NCBI RefSeq assembly: GCF_003171515.1
Contig: NC_089396.1
Coordinates: forward strand, 620,001 to 684,000
DNA length: 64,000 nucleotides
From: Pyrenophora tritici-repentis
Taxonomy: Eukaryota; Ascomycota; Dothideomycetes; Pleosporales; Pleosporaceae
Direction of reading: 5' to 3'
The notes under the pieces were generated by a model. The model searched no databases, had not been told where the DNA came from, and saw only the letters and a list, made by a program, of their open reading frames with translations. Position numbers and translations under genes: made by a program. Positions within the stretch are counted from its first letter, which is position 1, and every line of letters starts with the position of its first letter. Positions 52,086 to 62,605 of this stretch are shown piece by piece.

Positions 52086-52196
52086 CTGGGTGACATAAAA
52101 TACTGGACAGTATGGGTAAGCACCCAATAGACCTGTCTGGCGACTACAGTGGCTTTTTTACACTCGTATGTCCAGTATTTTATGACACCCGAGTGC
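52086..52196. repeat. Foldback (inverted-repeat) element, about 110 bp
   Basis: The arms gggtgacataaaatactggaca (52088-52109, cut here to 15 perfect bases ataaaatactggaca) and tgtccagtattttatgacaccc (to 52190) pair almost perfectly around a ~57-bp loop. A direct catacac lies just outside both ends (52079-52085 and 52196-52202), a possible target duplication. It could be a small MITE or a strong RNA hairpin. Confidence 0.55.
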
Positions 52197-52377
52197 ATAC
52201 ACACTACAGATCTTTGAAAGCTTTATTTAGGCGTCCACATTTGTGCCTGTCTTTACGTTTTTGATAATTTTATAAACTATATGGGATCCGCGACCGGAAA
52301 ACATACTGCCCGCTCTCGTCTGATCTCATCAGCTCACCCAGCAGAAATCGGCAAGAAATTAAGTTTTTGTTGGTAGG

Positions 52378-52583
52378 TGTTGATACGGCTAAGGTATCGG
52401 AATCACCTTCGTTGCAACGAGTTGAAATGATTGTGATTGTTCTTGTTGTTCTATGGAGGTGGAGGGAGGTCGGCAGTAAGGCAGCAGCTAGAGCTCGGAC
52501 CACACGGCTTAGTCAGCCGTGTAATCCAAGCTCGTGCATGCAGCAACCAGCTGCCTTATCTACCGCAGGTTCGATTCCCAACA
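52378..52583 (+). mobile_element. Solo-LTR-like element, copy B (206 bp)
   Basis: It begins TGTTGATACGG, ends GGTTCGATTCCCAACA and is flanked by the 5-bp duplication GTAGG (52373-52377 and 52584-52588). It is the empty-site form of copy A. The last ~85 bp contains CGGCTTAGTCAG (10 of 12 to the Pol III A-box consensus) and GGTTCGATTCC (perfect B-box), spaced 51 bp. No internal domain or second LTR is adjacent. It is called LTR-like because of the ends and duplication, although a tRNA-related origin of the tail is possible. Confidence 0.75.
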
Positions 52584-53714
52584 GTAGGGCTGTAGCACTA
52601 GTGCTGAAAGGAAATAACGATAACTAGGAATGCATTCTGTTCGGTGATGGTTCTGATTGATTCTATCTCTAGGTTGCTATGAAGATATACGCGGGGTAGT
52701 ACGAGTCAGACCGAAGTAGTACCGACGCGGCCCGTGATTAACATCTGTAATCCGACAGTTCTTTTTTAAAAAAAAGACCGAATTTTAGAAATAGCTTAGA
52801 AAGTTTCAAAAGCGACTCATTTCGTTAATCGCCGTCAGATTTTCAAAGTCATGAGCTGAAAAAAGTCGTATTTTGGAATATAAACTTGTTCTCGTAGATT
52901 TTAGGAAGGAGGCCAAGGCCGAGACAGAAAATATAGAGAGTAGAGGGGTCATTTTGAAACATCAAACCAACAAGCCGCATATTTTTAAAAAATCGAATTA
53001 ATGGATGATGGGGGAAGAAGGGATATGCGAGGAAAGCCGAGAGATTTTATATGCCTTCTGGGCAAACAGAGAAATCACGTGTCAGTGCCAACGCTAGTGT
53101 GTTTGCCTGGATCAGCGAAGTTGGCTACTTCACTTTGCTGCTGACTAGTGGGATGCTGGGTGAAGTTTGGTCCTCATGTTTCACTTCTCACGTGAAGGCA
53201 TGCAATGGTTACATTAGCGGGTCGGGTGAAGTCGCAAATATATACGACAGGGTTACAACGGCACCGCCAGCAATCTGATGATTCACCTCTTCACGCCTAC
53301 GTCTGCGCAACTTTCTAGAGTGTCAGATAATTTTGCAGAGCGATTCCGTCAAGTACTGAAATCATCCAGTTATTCCCCAATAGACCTTCACTATCAACAC
53401 AATCATAACACTCGAAACTTAATCAACCAACAATGTGAGGGGCTTGGACAATGATGATTTCAATTGACTATCCCGTTAGACGAGTATAGCAAACTTGAAG
53501 AGAAAACGTCTAGATACAGAATGTTGAGGAACATTTATACCTTGTAAAAAGAAGCCGTATCATACCAAGAAACATCTCGAAGCTTGCCGTGAAGCTTGTG
53601 GAAGCTTCGGTGGCCTGAGCTCACATCGGTCCGAGGTGTCAAGGCTGAGGGCATCGCCGAACGCCGACATACAGGCATAGCCTGTGACAAACAAACCCAC
53701 TGGCTGATCGAGAT

Positions 53715-54722
53715 ATGGGCGTCTCAATCCCCACCCGCGGGCTCATCCCCGCTCACGCATCCTCCAAATCTCCATCAACACCACCCGCCGAAGAAGACCC
53801 CCAATTCCCAGGCACGATAACAACATCACCCAACCGTCTCGACACCCTTGATCTCACCCACCCCATCCTCCGCTTCTCCTTTCCAACAGCCGCAGCACAA
53901 ACCGCCTTCCACCATGCCTTCCCCCAACTACGCACACCGCGCGATCGCGCCGCCTTCATGGAGCGCTACTTCGACAACTACGAGGGCGTAGTTGATATAC
54001 CGCGTCGTATACACATGGACACTAGTAATGACGAGGAGATGGCGCGGCGGCTGGCTGAAGAGGAGGAGGAGCGGCTGAGGGGTGATGTGCGAGAGATGGC
54101 GGAGGGCGATGAGAAGATGGCGAGGGAGTTACAGGAGGGTTTGGGGGTGGAGATGGAGACGGAGGGGGATGAGGCGTTGGCGGCGCGGTTGGAGGAGGAG
54201 GAGGAGGAGGAGCGGGAACGACTGCAACGGGAGCAATAGAGCGGTGGACCGGGTGTGTGGGAGAATGATCGTGGACGGCAGGAGGAGCGGCGTATGCGTA
54301 CACAACAGACCCATGTCCATGCACCACTTCCATCTCCTTCTCACACTCCAACCTACAATCATCGCAACCACAATACCTCCTCCCACCCCGACGACATGAC
54401 CGCACTAACCGACCGCTTTAGTAGAATGACTCTACATTCAACACGTCACCACCGCCCTGCTACTCAGTCTTTCACAACAACACAGCCGTCGGTTCGGCAA
54501 CGCGGCGGCCAGTTCGCAAACGGGCCTCGGCAATCGGTGCTTGAGAAAAGTACGCGGGATCCGGCGAGTGGTGAGTACCTTAGAGATGGGCATGAGGGTA
54601 GATGGCATAATGAGTTTGATGGGGAGTTTGGTGATGATAGTGGGCGTGAGGGTGGATATGGGGATGGGAATGAATTTGGACATAGTGGACGGCAAGGTAG
54701 ACGTCGTGGAGGGGAATACTAG
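53715..54722 (+). pseudogene. Acidic helix-repeat (UIM-like) protein interrupted by one in-frame TAG
   Basis: Read from ATG 53715, the frame gives 174 residues to TAG 54237-54239, then continues open in the same frame for another 160 codons to TAG 54720-54722. The first part ends with three acidic helices of the type DEEMARRLAEEEEERL, DEKMARELQEG and DEALAARLEEEEEEE, resembling ubiquitin-interacting motifs. The second part is His/Ser/Gly/Arg-rich, ends with Gly/Asp repeats and looks coding. CAG to TAG would explain the stop; no intron was found that bridges it. It may be a truncated gene, a pseudogene, or hold a sequencing error. Confidence 0.55.
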
Positions 54723-54968
54723 ATGTGAAGGTAAAGATTGTGTGGATGGAGCTGATGCTGAGATAGTGGGTGTAGATACCCATCACAGTAAAGAATGTAG
54801 TTATGCCAATGGGTGTAATAATTATTACAAAGCTGTAATTTCAGCACTTTGCAGTAATCAAAGTACCAAATCCATGAAGAATACCAACAACCCAAACCAA
54901 ATATCCTTCAATGCCGTACCCAGAGTTCTCTTTTTTTTCATTTTTTTTTCAGGGGAGCCAAACCCTTT

Positions 54969-56201
54969 CTACTCCTTCCCATCGTCGCTTTTGCGACCAG
55001 ATGACTCCTCATCCTCGCTTTTTCGACGAGCAACTTTCCGTGCACCGCTTTTGATAGACGTGCCTATCTTTCCCATGATGATACTCGACCGCCGTCTTTT
55101 CGATGACCTCGTCGATGTGGGCGATAAAGGCGAGTCATCCTTTGTTGGGGATGTTGGTGACGTCGGTAATGGTGGTCTTCCATCACTTTTGATAGACGTA
55201 CCTAACTTTCCAATGATACTTGACTGCCGACTTTTCGACGACCTCGTCGATTTCGGCGACAAGGGCGGGTCCTCCGTTGTTGGGGATGGTGGTGACGGGC
55301 GCAATGGTAGTAGGGGCTTGTCAAGGCTTATGTAATTCTGAAATATTGACCTTGGCACGACTACTGCTCCATTTTCTGGCTCGCTTTCAGGCTCTTCCAT
55401 CGACTCCTGTTCGGGTTCTACCTCCAGCTCTGATTCAACTTCTTTCGCAGGCTCCGGTTCAGCTTCTTGCTCGGACTCTGGTTCAGTTTCTTCTATCACA
55501 GACTCTAGTGTCAGTCCCTTGACTCTGTAATTCTTCGCGGCCTCTGGTTCAGGTTCTTCCTCGGCCTCTGGTTCAGGTTCTTCTTCCACGAGCTCTAGTT
55601 CCGGTCCCCTCACCCTGTTTTCCTCGCTGAAATACTGCAGATCAATTCTCTCGAGCTGTCTGACTAGCGCGATATCTCCTTCAGAAAGGGTAGCTCTACC
55701 AGGAGCAAGGCCGGGGGCGAAGTCGCCCGTCTCGGCAAAGTCGTTCGTACCGGAGTCGACGTCGAGGTCGTCCATTAAAGTATCGCTACTGTCGGATTGC
55801 CGAGGTGTATTATCTCCATGGGCCCTGACTGGCCCTTTACCACCACTGTAGTATTCCTGTGCAGCGACTTCTTCGTCTGTGGCTCGCTGTTTGCCTTTTC
55901 CGGTAAAAGTAGGATAGGGAGGGATGTCAATTTCGGGAGACCAATTGTAATCGTCCAAGTCCTCTAACCAAGAAGATACGTTATTTGAAGCCGGACTTGT
56001 AGGAATTGGAGAATCCTCGGTTTGGACGGGAGGTCTGGGCTTGGCAGCTGACGCAGTTTTGCTGGACTCGCCCTTCTCGACAGGTGCAATGTCTGTCTCG
56101 ATTCTGAGTGGTGTACCTCTTCGCTTCGCCTTGCGTGTCCGCGAAAAACTGCGGCGGGTTGACTTCATGGTCCGTCCTCGCTCTCGCGGTGGACTAGTCA
56201 T
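54969..56201 (-). CDS. Acidic repetitive protein of unknown function
   Basis: 410 residues in one exon from ATG 56201. A basic Arg/Lys/Ser N-terminus (RRSFSRTRKAKRRG) could be a nuclear-localisation signal. A moderately conserved-looking middle (SSWLEDLDDYNWSPEIDIP and SEGDIALVRQLERIDLQYF) precedes a long Glu/Pro-rich tract of about 110 residues. The C-terminus holds an internal duplication: SPKSTRSSKSRQSSIIGKLG and SPTSTRSSKRRRSSIIMGKI, each followed by GTSIKS, about 50 residues apart. No domain was recognised. The composition suggests a disordered nuclear or cytoskeletal protein, but function is unknown. Confidence 0.7.
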   Translation of the reverse strand: MTSPPRERGRTMKSTRRSFSRTRKAKRRGTPLRIETDIAPVEKGESSKTASAAKPRPPVQTEDSPIPTSPASNNVSSWLEDLDDYNWSPEIDIPPYPTFTGKGKQRATDEEVAAQEYYSGGKGPVRAHGDNTPRQSDSSDTLMDDLDVDSGTNDFAETGDFAPGLAPGRATLSEGDIALVRQLERIDLQYFSEENRVRGPELELVEEEPEPEAEEEPEPEAAKNYRVKGLTLESVIEETEPESEQEAEPEPAKEVESELEVEPEQESMEEPESEPENGAVVVPRSIFQNYISLDKPLLPLRPSPPSPTTEDPPLSPKSTRSSKSRQSSIIGKLGTSIKSDGRPPLPTSPTSPTKDDSPLSPTSTRSSKRRRSSIIMGKIGTSIKSGARKVARRKSEDEESSGRKSDDGKE

Positions 56202-56571
56202 AGCGATAGTGGGGTAGAACTAAACTTTGTGGTATGAACGTAGTGGGGAGACTATGCCTCAAAGTGGGATGAATGTTGATAGTAGAATGGTGCAGGAAGA
56301 ACAGACAATGAATGTGGATGTGTTAGCCGGCGACTATTGAACGAACCATGGTGGTCATGTCCTTCGTAAGAAGCTGAGGCAACTGAGATCCTCTAGGCGT
56401 GGTAAGTAGGGTGCGTTGAGGCAGGCATAATAGGCTGAGTGTAGTAAGAGCGACGTGTACGATTTCATATGCGGCATTGGAGACCATGCGAATGTGGTAA
56501 AAGCAGTGCGTATGCGATTTGGTGGTCGGAAAGGTGCTCGTAAATATTCTTATTCGTACATTGAAATGGTA
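56202..56571. other. Spacer between two minus-strand genes
   Basis: 370 bp holding the promoter of the acidic repetitive gene and the 3' flank of PWP2. Nothing else was seen. Confidence 0.45.
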
Positions 56572-59337
56572 TCACTCTTCAAAACCCAGCCATTCGCCGC
56601 CGTCTTCGTCATCATCGCCATCGACCATCTCTTCGTCCGAGACCCCATTCTCTATTTCTTTTACCCCAAAATCGAGTTGCGCTCTCTGTTTTAACTCAAC
56701 CGGCTGAGAAAGAAGGTACTCAATGCGATACACGTTCTCATCTGCCAATCTTGCAAGTTCAGCTTGTATTCTGCGAACAGCCTTTTCGACACTTCTCAGC
56801 TCAGCTTCCAGGCCACCCTTGTTCTCCTTCATCCATCGACCATGTTTGCTGAGTAGGGATTCAATCCACACCAAGTTGAATTCCAGATGCGGTGATTCGT
56901 CGGCCTGGAGTGCGACAAAACGTAGTAGTCGACCAAGGTACACGGAAGGAAGGTCTTTGACGACCAGTGGAACATTCGAGACGGGAATAGCTTCGTATAC
57001 TCGCCTGATCAGGTTGCGCTCATTCAACCGGAACGCCATAACCAATGCTTTTAGATAGTTTTTCTGTGCTAGTGTGTCAAGAGTGGTGGAGGGAGTTACG
57101 CTAATGTCGAGATCGAATGGATCAAATTGGAATGTGTTGTCGAGGGAGTAAATGAGCAGCCCCTCAGTCGATGCAGCGCAGAAAGCCCGGCCAGTGGGCG
57201 AAAAGGCAACAGCTGGGACACGTACGGTAGGCCGTGTCCGTCTCGCACCAATACCCTTTTGTGCACCGGGAAGCGTAGTGTCTCGGCGATCTTCCAGATC
57301 CGATGCTTCGCCTTGATCGTCAATCAGGCCTTGAGGACCGGCTGCTGTCAGAAGCTTGCTATTTAAGAATTCTTGGGTACCATCCAGGGAAAGGTTCACG
57401 GACACGGTGAACTTCTTGAGTAGCGCACCAGATTGAACATCGTACAGACAGACGTATTTGCTGTTGCCGCCTGCTAGTACGCATGTTCCATCTGCGCTGT
57501 ATTTGACTGTTGTGAAAGCTTTGGTCCCTGCCACGTTGGCTGCTGTTCGTCGATCTGACATTTTGCGGCCACCGGACACGTCACGTCGCGCATCGACGCC
57601 GTTCTCTTGCGCAGCATCGGAGACGTTCCAGAAGGTTAGTTGTCCATCTAGCGTTGTAACTGCTATTTGTTTCGAATCTGGACGGAACGCGACGCAGAGG
57701 ATGTCAGCCATGAGTTGCAAAGGCTCGCTGGTTTGCGTGCGCGCGAAGATGTTCCAGATGCGTACAGTCCTGTCCCAGCTTCCACTGACCAGCGTGCTTG
57801 CATCCGGAGAAAAGGAAAGTGAAGAGACGGGGCCTTCGTGACCGGATAGCCTGTCAAGTAACTGTCCAGTTTGGACAGACCATATGTGGATATCAAATGA
57901 GTCGATAGAGCCTGCGCATACAACCTCGCCACTCGGGTCGACGGCTAATGAGGAAAATGACAGCCTTGAAGGCGCAGTGAATGTCCGGAAGTTTCGGTAT
58001 CTGTGCAAGTCCCATGCCCTGACCGAGCCATCAAGACTGGCTGTGAACAAGACATTTCCCTTCTTCGCAAACTCGCAAGCTGTGACTCCGCCCATGTGTT
58101 CTGTGAATGTGACGACGCAGAAACCGGAATTGACCTCCCAGACTTTGATCTTTCCATCATCCGCCGCTGTTATGATTCGTTGGCCGTCTGGAGAGTATGC
58201 GATCGTGTTCATCGAGTCGAAATGTCCCTGCTGCTTGAGAATGTACGATTCCGACTGCCACTCCCAGACGAGCAGCTGGCCAAGTTTCGATGCGCCGAAT
58301 GCCAACCATTCGCCAGTTTTGTTGATTGCGACATAGTCGATGTCATTTTGGGATATGCTGAGGCTGGAGATCTGGGCAAAGTCGGGTAGTTCGTGGATGA
58401 AGAAGATGCCGTGCGAGAAGCCTGTGACAAGAAGCTTTGATTCCGGGTGAAAGTTGGCGCAGGTGACGTGTGCGTTGTTCTGGTGAAAGAAGTGTCGTTC
58501 GGCAATGCCCCATTGCAGGTTCTCGTCATCATCCTCGTCGGCGTCTTCTGGCGCATCGTATCGCAGCATGTACTTCCATGTGAAGAGGGCGCCATCTTTG
58601 CTGACAGTGTATATCGTCTCCTGGTCCTTGGAGAACCACACGCCTACTACTTCCTGCCTGTGCCCGCTGAGTGTGGTCTGCGCATGCCCTTCCTCTTGAT
58701 CTACGCTCCATATCCGCGCCGTCATATCCTTGGATGCGCTAAGGAAAAATCGAGAATCGCTCGACCATTCGATACTTTGAACTGAATTGTAATGCCCAGT
58801 ATAAACTCGGTGTCGCACGAATGGCGCAAACTCCAGGTCGCCCTCTGCAACATCTGGCGTGGACGGGGTATGCCATACTTCAATCTGCCTTCCTATGCCT
58901 ACAGCGAAATGCCGACCAGATGGCGAAAATGCGAGTGCAGTTACTTCTCCGCGCAGAGAAAAGTGGTAGAGTACGATGCGACGAGGTACATTTGTGAGGA
59001 CTGCGTGACCGTCTTCGTCCACAGAGAGGAGAAGATTTCCGCGAGGGTTTAGTGCTAACCGGGTGATGTTTTTTCGGTGCGCAAAGGGAAGGGTATGTGA
59101 CTTGGAGCTATGCAGGTTAGCGAAGGTAGAGATGACATTGCAGCCTGAAGCATGCATACTTTACAAGATCAAACACCGTAACCCGGTTACCAACCGGCGA
59201 CAGCAAACATGTGCCATCAGGTGTGAATAGAAGGTTGCCTCTGCTGTAGACTGTACCCAGCAAGTTGGAGAACTGCAATTTTTAGCCACTTGATGTATCA
59301 ATCTGCGCATCGCTCTTACCTGGAAATCAGTCTTCAT
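56572..59337 (-). CDS. PWP2: PWP2, periodic tryptophan protein of the U3 snoRNP / UTP-B complex
   Basis: Three exons: 59320-59337, 59160-59272 and 56572-59107. Introns are 59273-59319 (47 bp) and 59108-59159 (52 bp), both GT..AG. The product is 888 residues, near the yeast length. Exon 1 is only six codons (MKTDFQ); exon 2 continues FSNLLGTVY...GNRVTVFDLV and exon 3 NSKSHTLPFAHRKN, matching the conserved Pwp2 N-terminus. At least a dozen WD40 repeats follow (for example SADGTCVLAGGNSKYVCLYDV and SPDASTLVSGSWDRTVRIWN, each up to 20 residues long), then the C-terminal Utp12-like helical domain (PLVVKDLPSVYLGRLLRFVA) and an acidic end. It works in 90S pre-ribosome assembly and 18S rRNA maturation in the nucleolus. 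It is divergent to the septin gene. Confidence 0.95.
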
Positions 59338-59699
59338 CTTCAATAATTACAAGGCGGTGCGTTCATGGCGTCGTGGCGGGGACAGGCGCATCTTGAACTT
59401 TTTCGAAGCTCGGAACTTTCCAAAGCGCGCTAGTGGACCAGGTGCATGGGCGCGACTTCCCCGTTCAGGGTCAGTGCTTGCCGAATGAGCGACTGGCAGA
59501 AAGGGGAGCCAAATTGTCCAACAACACCACGCTTCCTCTCCGCACCCCATACCAGACGCTTTTCAGTAGCCTCATTGCTGATTCTTTTCGTTGGGCCCCT
59601 TGTCGTGAGTTTACCGCTGTTTACCACATTACTTGCAACTACTTCCGCTAACGCCGCGTAGTCCTCATAGACCCTCACAGTACAACACACGCCCGCAAC
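59338..59699. promoter_or_regulatory. Shared promoter region of PWP2 and the septin gene
   Basis: 362 bp separate the two divergent start codons. No TATA box is obvious on either side, as usual for housekeeping genes. Short open frames here are not supported as genes. Confidence 0.6.
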
Positions 59700-61096
59700 A
59701 TGGCCGAATCCGCGTCCCCAATTGGCATTGCCAATGTACGTACATACTCCGCGAAGCTTCTTGTTTATTTAATACTGACTCCCACCGCAGTTGCCTAACC
59801 AGAGGTACTTTACCCTCCAAACGGACACGCAGCGTCGAGCCTAACGTAGTACAGGCACAAGATTGTCGCCAAGCGCGGTGCTGCCTTTACCATAATGGTA
59901 CGAGTTGGACCCCTATCATATCTTCAACATAGTCTGACTGGCCTAGGTTGCTGGCGAGTCTGGTCTCGGAAAGACGACCTTCATCAACACCCTCTTCTCC
60001 ACCACCATCAAGAACTATGCCGACCACAAGCGACGACACCACAAGCAGATGGACAAGACAGTCGAGATTGAGATCACCAAGGCCGAGCTCGAGGAGAAGT
60101 TCTTCAAGGGTACGCATACATCGACCTCCCATAGCAGCGCCATTGCTAACACCGCCAGTCCGACTGACCGTCATTGACACCCCTGGTTTCGGCGACTACG
60201 TGAACAACCGCGACTCGTGGCAGCCCATTATCGAGTTCCTTGACGACCAGCACGAGTCGTACATGCTGCAGGAGCAACAACCGCGCCGCTCTGATAAGAT
60301 CGATCTACGTGTTCACGCCTGCTTGTACTTCATTCGCCCTACCGGCCACACCCTGAAGCCGTTGGACATTGAGGTCATGAAGAAGCTCTGCACACGCGTC
60401 AACTTGATCCCTGTCGTGGCAAAGGCCGACACACTAAGCCCTACAGACCTTGCTAGGTTCAAGATGAGGGTAAGTCGGACGAAATGGGACCTAGGGCCAT
60501 GTACTGACCGCTATTAGGTGCGCCAAGTCATTGATGCTCAGGGCATCAAGATCTACACTCCCCCCCTAGAGGACGACGATGCTGCCGCCATGCAGCACGC
60601 CCGCGGTCTCATCGATGCCATGCCCTTCTCCGTCATCGGCTCCGAAAAGGACGTTCAAACCAACGACGGCCGCACCGTCAAGGGCCGACAATACGCTTGG
60701 GGTGTCGCCGAGGTTGAAAACGAGGAGCACTGCGACTTCAAGAAGCTGCGTGCCATTCTCATCCGAACCCACATGCTGGATCTCATCCACACTACCGAGG
60801 AGAACCACTACGAGGCTTACCGCGCCGGTCAGATGGAGACGAGGAAGTTTGGTGAGGCACGACCAAGGAAGCTGGACAACCCCAAGTTCAAGGAGGAGGA
60901 AGAGGCACTTCGCAAGCGCTTCACCGAGCAAGTCAAGGTCGAGGAGCAGCGTTTCAGGCAGTGGGAGCAGAAGCTCATTGCCGAGCGTGACCGTCTCAAC
61001 AAAGACCTCGAGGCCAGCCATGCGGAGATTAAGCGTCTCGAAGGTGAGGTGGACAACCTCCAAGGCAGCATCAACCGCTCGCACGGTCGCCGCTAA
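59700..61096 (+). CDS. CDC12: Septin, CDC12/AspC group
   Basis: Six exons: 59700-59735, 59791-59804, 59855-59897, 59947-60109, 60159-60469 and 60518-61096; all five introns are GT..AG and the spliced frame gives 381 residues. GTPase motifs: P-loop GESGLGKTT, switch DTPGFGDYVNN, and G4 AKADTLS. The septin-unique element lies in the 60518 exon (GRQYAWGVAEVENEEHCDF). A polybasic stretch (HKRRHHKQ) lies in exon 4, and the last ~90 residues form a coiled coil (EEEEALRKRF ... LNKDLEASHAEIKRLEGEV). Septins form heteromeric filaments at septa and hyphal tips. Length, coiled coil and sequence style point to the CDC12 group; the exact orthologue was not confirmed. Confidence 0.9.
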
Positions 61097-61486
61097 GGCA
61101 TAGCATTGCTGCTTGAAAGCTCGTAGCACATACGGCGTTGGGTCGGATTACGCAACGTGGGTCTGGCAACAGCAGTAATTCCCGACATTCTTCCTCCTTC
61201 AAGATTCCCCTTCGATTTCTGTTTCTTCGGTTCTCATATGTGTGTAATGTCGCGTCGCGATGAGGGGGTTCACTGGTCTAAACCGTCAAGGCAAATGTGG
61301 CTCGGTCTCGGGGCCTTGTGCCAAAAAGGCATGTCGGAGCTTATAGTTGTTACAACTTGGTATTAATTTATTACGAAGACTGCTGGTCGCCAGGATAATG
61401 CTTTGTTTTATCAACGTTGTGATGTATCTAACCTTTGCCCTATCTGTTTTGTGTGTGTGATATTTGTATGCCTTTTCCAACAATCG
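61097..61486. other. Converging 3' flanks
   Basis: 390 bp between the septin stop and the end of the minus-strand gene. No feature beyond UTR-like AT-rich sequence. Confidence 0.45.
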
Positions 61487-61774
61487 TCAGACTTGCAACC
61501 CCCCAAACACCCTATCCAACTCCTCGCCCTCCTTGGCCTTGCGCTCCGCCTGCGGATCCAAGTCCATTAAACTCTCCTGCTGCTGCTGCTGTCCTTGTCC
61601 TTGTCCTTGCCCTGTATTCCCACCCGCCGTCTGCCCCGTACTCCCCTCCTCAGGCTTAATAATATGAACACCGCTATCCAACCACCCGGGCGCAACCCTC
61701 CTCTTCTCCTCCAAATCCTCTCTTTGTCTCCTTTCCTCCCACTCCCGCAATGTTCTTCTCGCATCCTCTTCCAT
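61487..61774 (-). CDS. C-terminal part of an unrecognised charged protein (5' structure unresolved)
   Basis: The frame from ATG 61774 reads MEEDARRTLREWEERRQRE, then RRVAPGWLDSGVHIIKPEE, a Gln/Gly-rich linker and a final LDRVFGGLQV. The same frame is open upstream to an in-frame TAA at 62006-62008, including a helical ILTSCIALQEHLRK just before the ATG, so the real start is probably in an earlier exon. A plausible upstream exon (ATG near 62187, intron ending TTCTAG near 62040) leads into a different frame, so the model is uncertain. The charged helix plus conserved-looking WLDSG and FGG motifs suggest a real gene, but I do not recognise it. Confidence 0.45.
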   Translation of the reverse strand: MEEDARRTLREWEERRQREDLEEKRRVAPGWLDSGVHIIKPEEGSTGQTAGGNTGQGQGQGQQQQQESLMDLDPQAERKAKEGEELDRVFGGLQV

Positions 61775-61909
61775 TTTGCGGAGGTGCTCCTGCAGCGCGA
61801 TGCAGGAGGTGAGGATTTGGTCGGGCGTGGCTGATGTACCGGTTGCGGAGGTTACGTACGCGGGTGGTTGTTGGGGTTGTTGGGGGTCTGAGGAGGAGTT
61901 TGAGGGGGG

Positions 61910-62605
61910 GTGAAGAGAGAATGCTGGGTGGGAGTGTGGAGGGGAGGGTTTTGTAGGAGTAGGGGAGGGGCGTTGCGGTGGGTAGGGAGAGGAATGGGGA
62001 GAGGGTTAGGGGGACTTGGGCGAGGAGGGGATGGGGGTCTAGAAGTTGTACCGGTTAGTGAGGTTCGTAGAGAATGGAGGGGAGGGAAGAAGATGGTGGT
62101 GGTGGATGGCGGTGTCGTTCATGCGCGTATGCGCCTGTGTAACGAGAACGCGGGGAAAGATAGAGTATGAACTCGTGGTAAACTCACGTTCGTCATGCAT
62201 CCTGTATTCTCTTTCGCCTTTTCTCTCTCTAGTAGTTCTAATATAACCCCCTCGACCGATCGCACGCCTGCCTATACCCTGATACGTCTTCGCACTCACT
62301 CAATCAATCAATCCGCCTAAATGCCCGTCTCGGACTCGGCACTTGGCTTGTTCAGGGTATCAAACTCTTGGGAACGTGATACGCAGTCAGGATATATATG
62401 ACGGGTACCAGGCAAGATGTGGAGATGAATGTGTCTGTGTCTGTGTCTGGGTCTGGGTCTGGAGGTTGTATGGTGGGGAAAAGAAGGGTTCATGCATGCA
62501 AGGTAACGTGTCTGTGCGCGTGATGCCCATAATCGCGTGCCGCACACCCCGCAACATCAACACCAATCCACCCTTACCACTTCAACCACCCATAACTCCA
62601 CAACC
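61910..62605. other. Spacer with a GT-rich microsatellite before the pogo transposase
   Basis: Probably contains 5' exons of the minus-strand gene (up to about 62200). A simple repeat (tgtctg / gggtctg units) lies at 62429-62464. The left terminal repeat of the pogo element should lie in or near here but could not be identified without its right end. Confidence 0.4.

Larger units (their letters stand above)
46224..53714. other. Gene-free island of promoter-like modules invaded by mobile elements
   Basis: 7.5 kb without a convincing conserved gene. Between inserted elements, the minus strand repeatedly shows a TATA-like box (TATAAAA, TATATAAA, ATATAAAAG), then a 25-40 nt pyrimidine tract rich in CTTCTTCC, then often an ATCC. 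Plus-strand positions of the boxes are near 46772, 47088, 47626, 47868, 48180, 48498, 49539, 51637, 52270 and 53047. After subtracting inserted elements, spacing is mostly 240-330 bp or about twice that. Palindromes often sit just upstream of the box (for example gacagctgtc near 47876, tcacgtga near 49556). It may be a decayed tandem repeat or an array of short transcription units. Confidence 0.5.

Noticed and set aside
52500..52583. Genuine tRNA gene
   Set aside because: A- and B-box-like motifs are present but T-stem and acceptor pairing fail, and the same sequence is part of a duplicated mobile element.
60566..61129. 187-codon minus-strand ORF opposite the septin gene
   Set aside because: Antisense shadow of the septin coiled-coil exon; Leu/Val-rich from reversed Glu/Lys codons.
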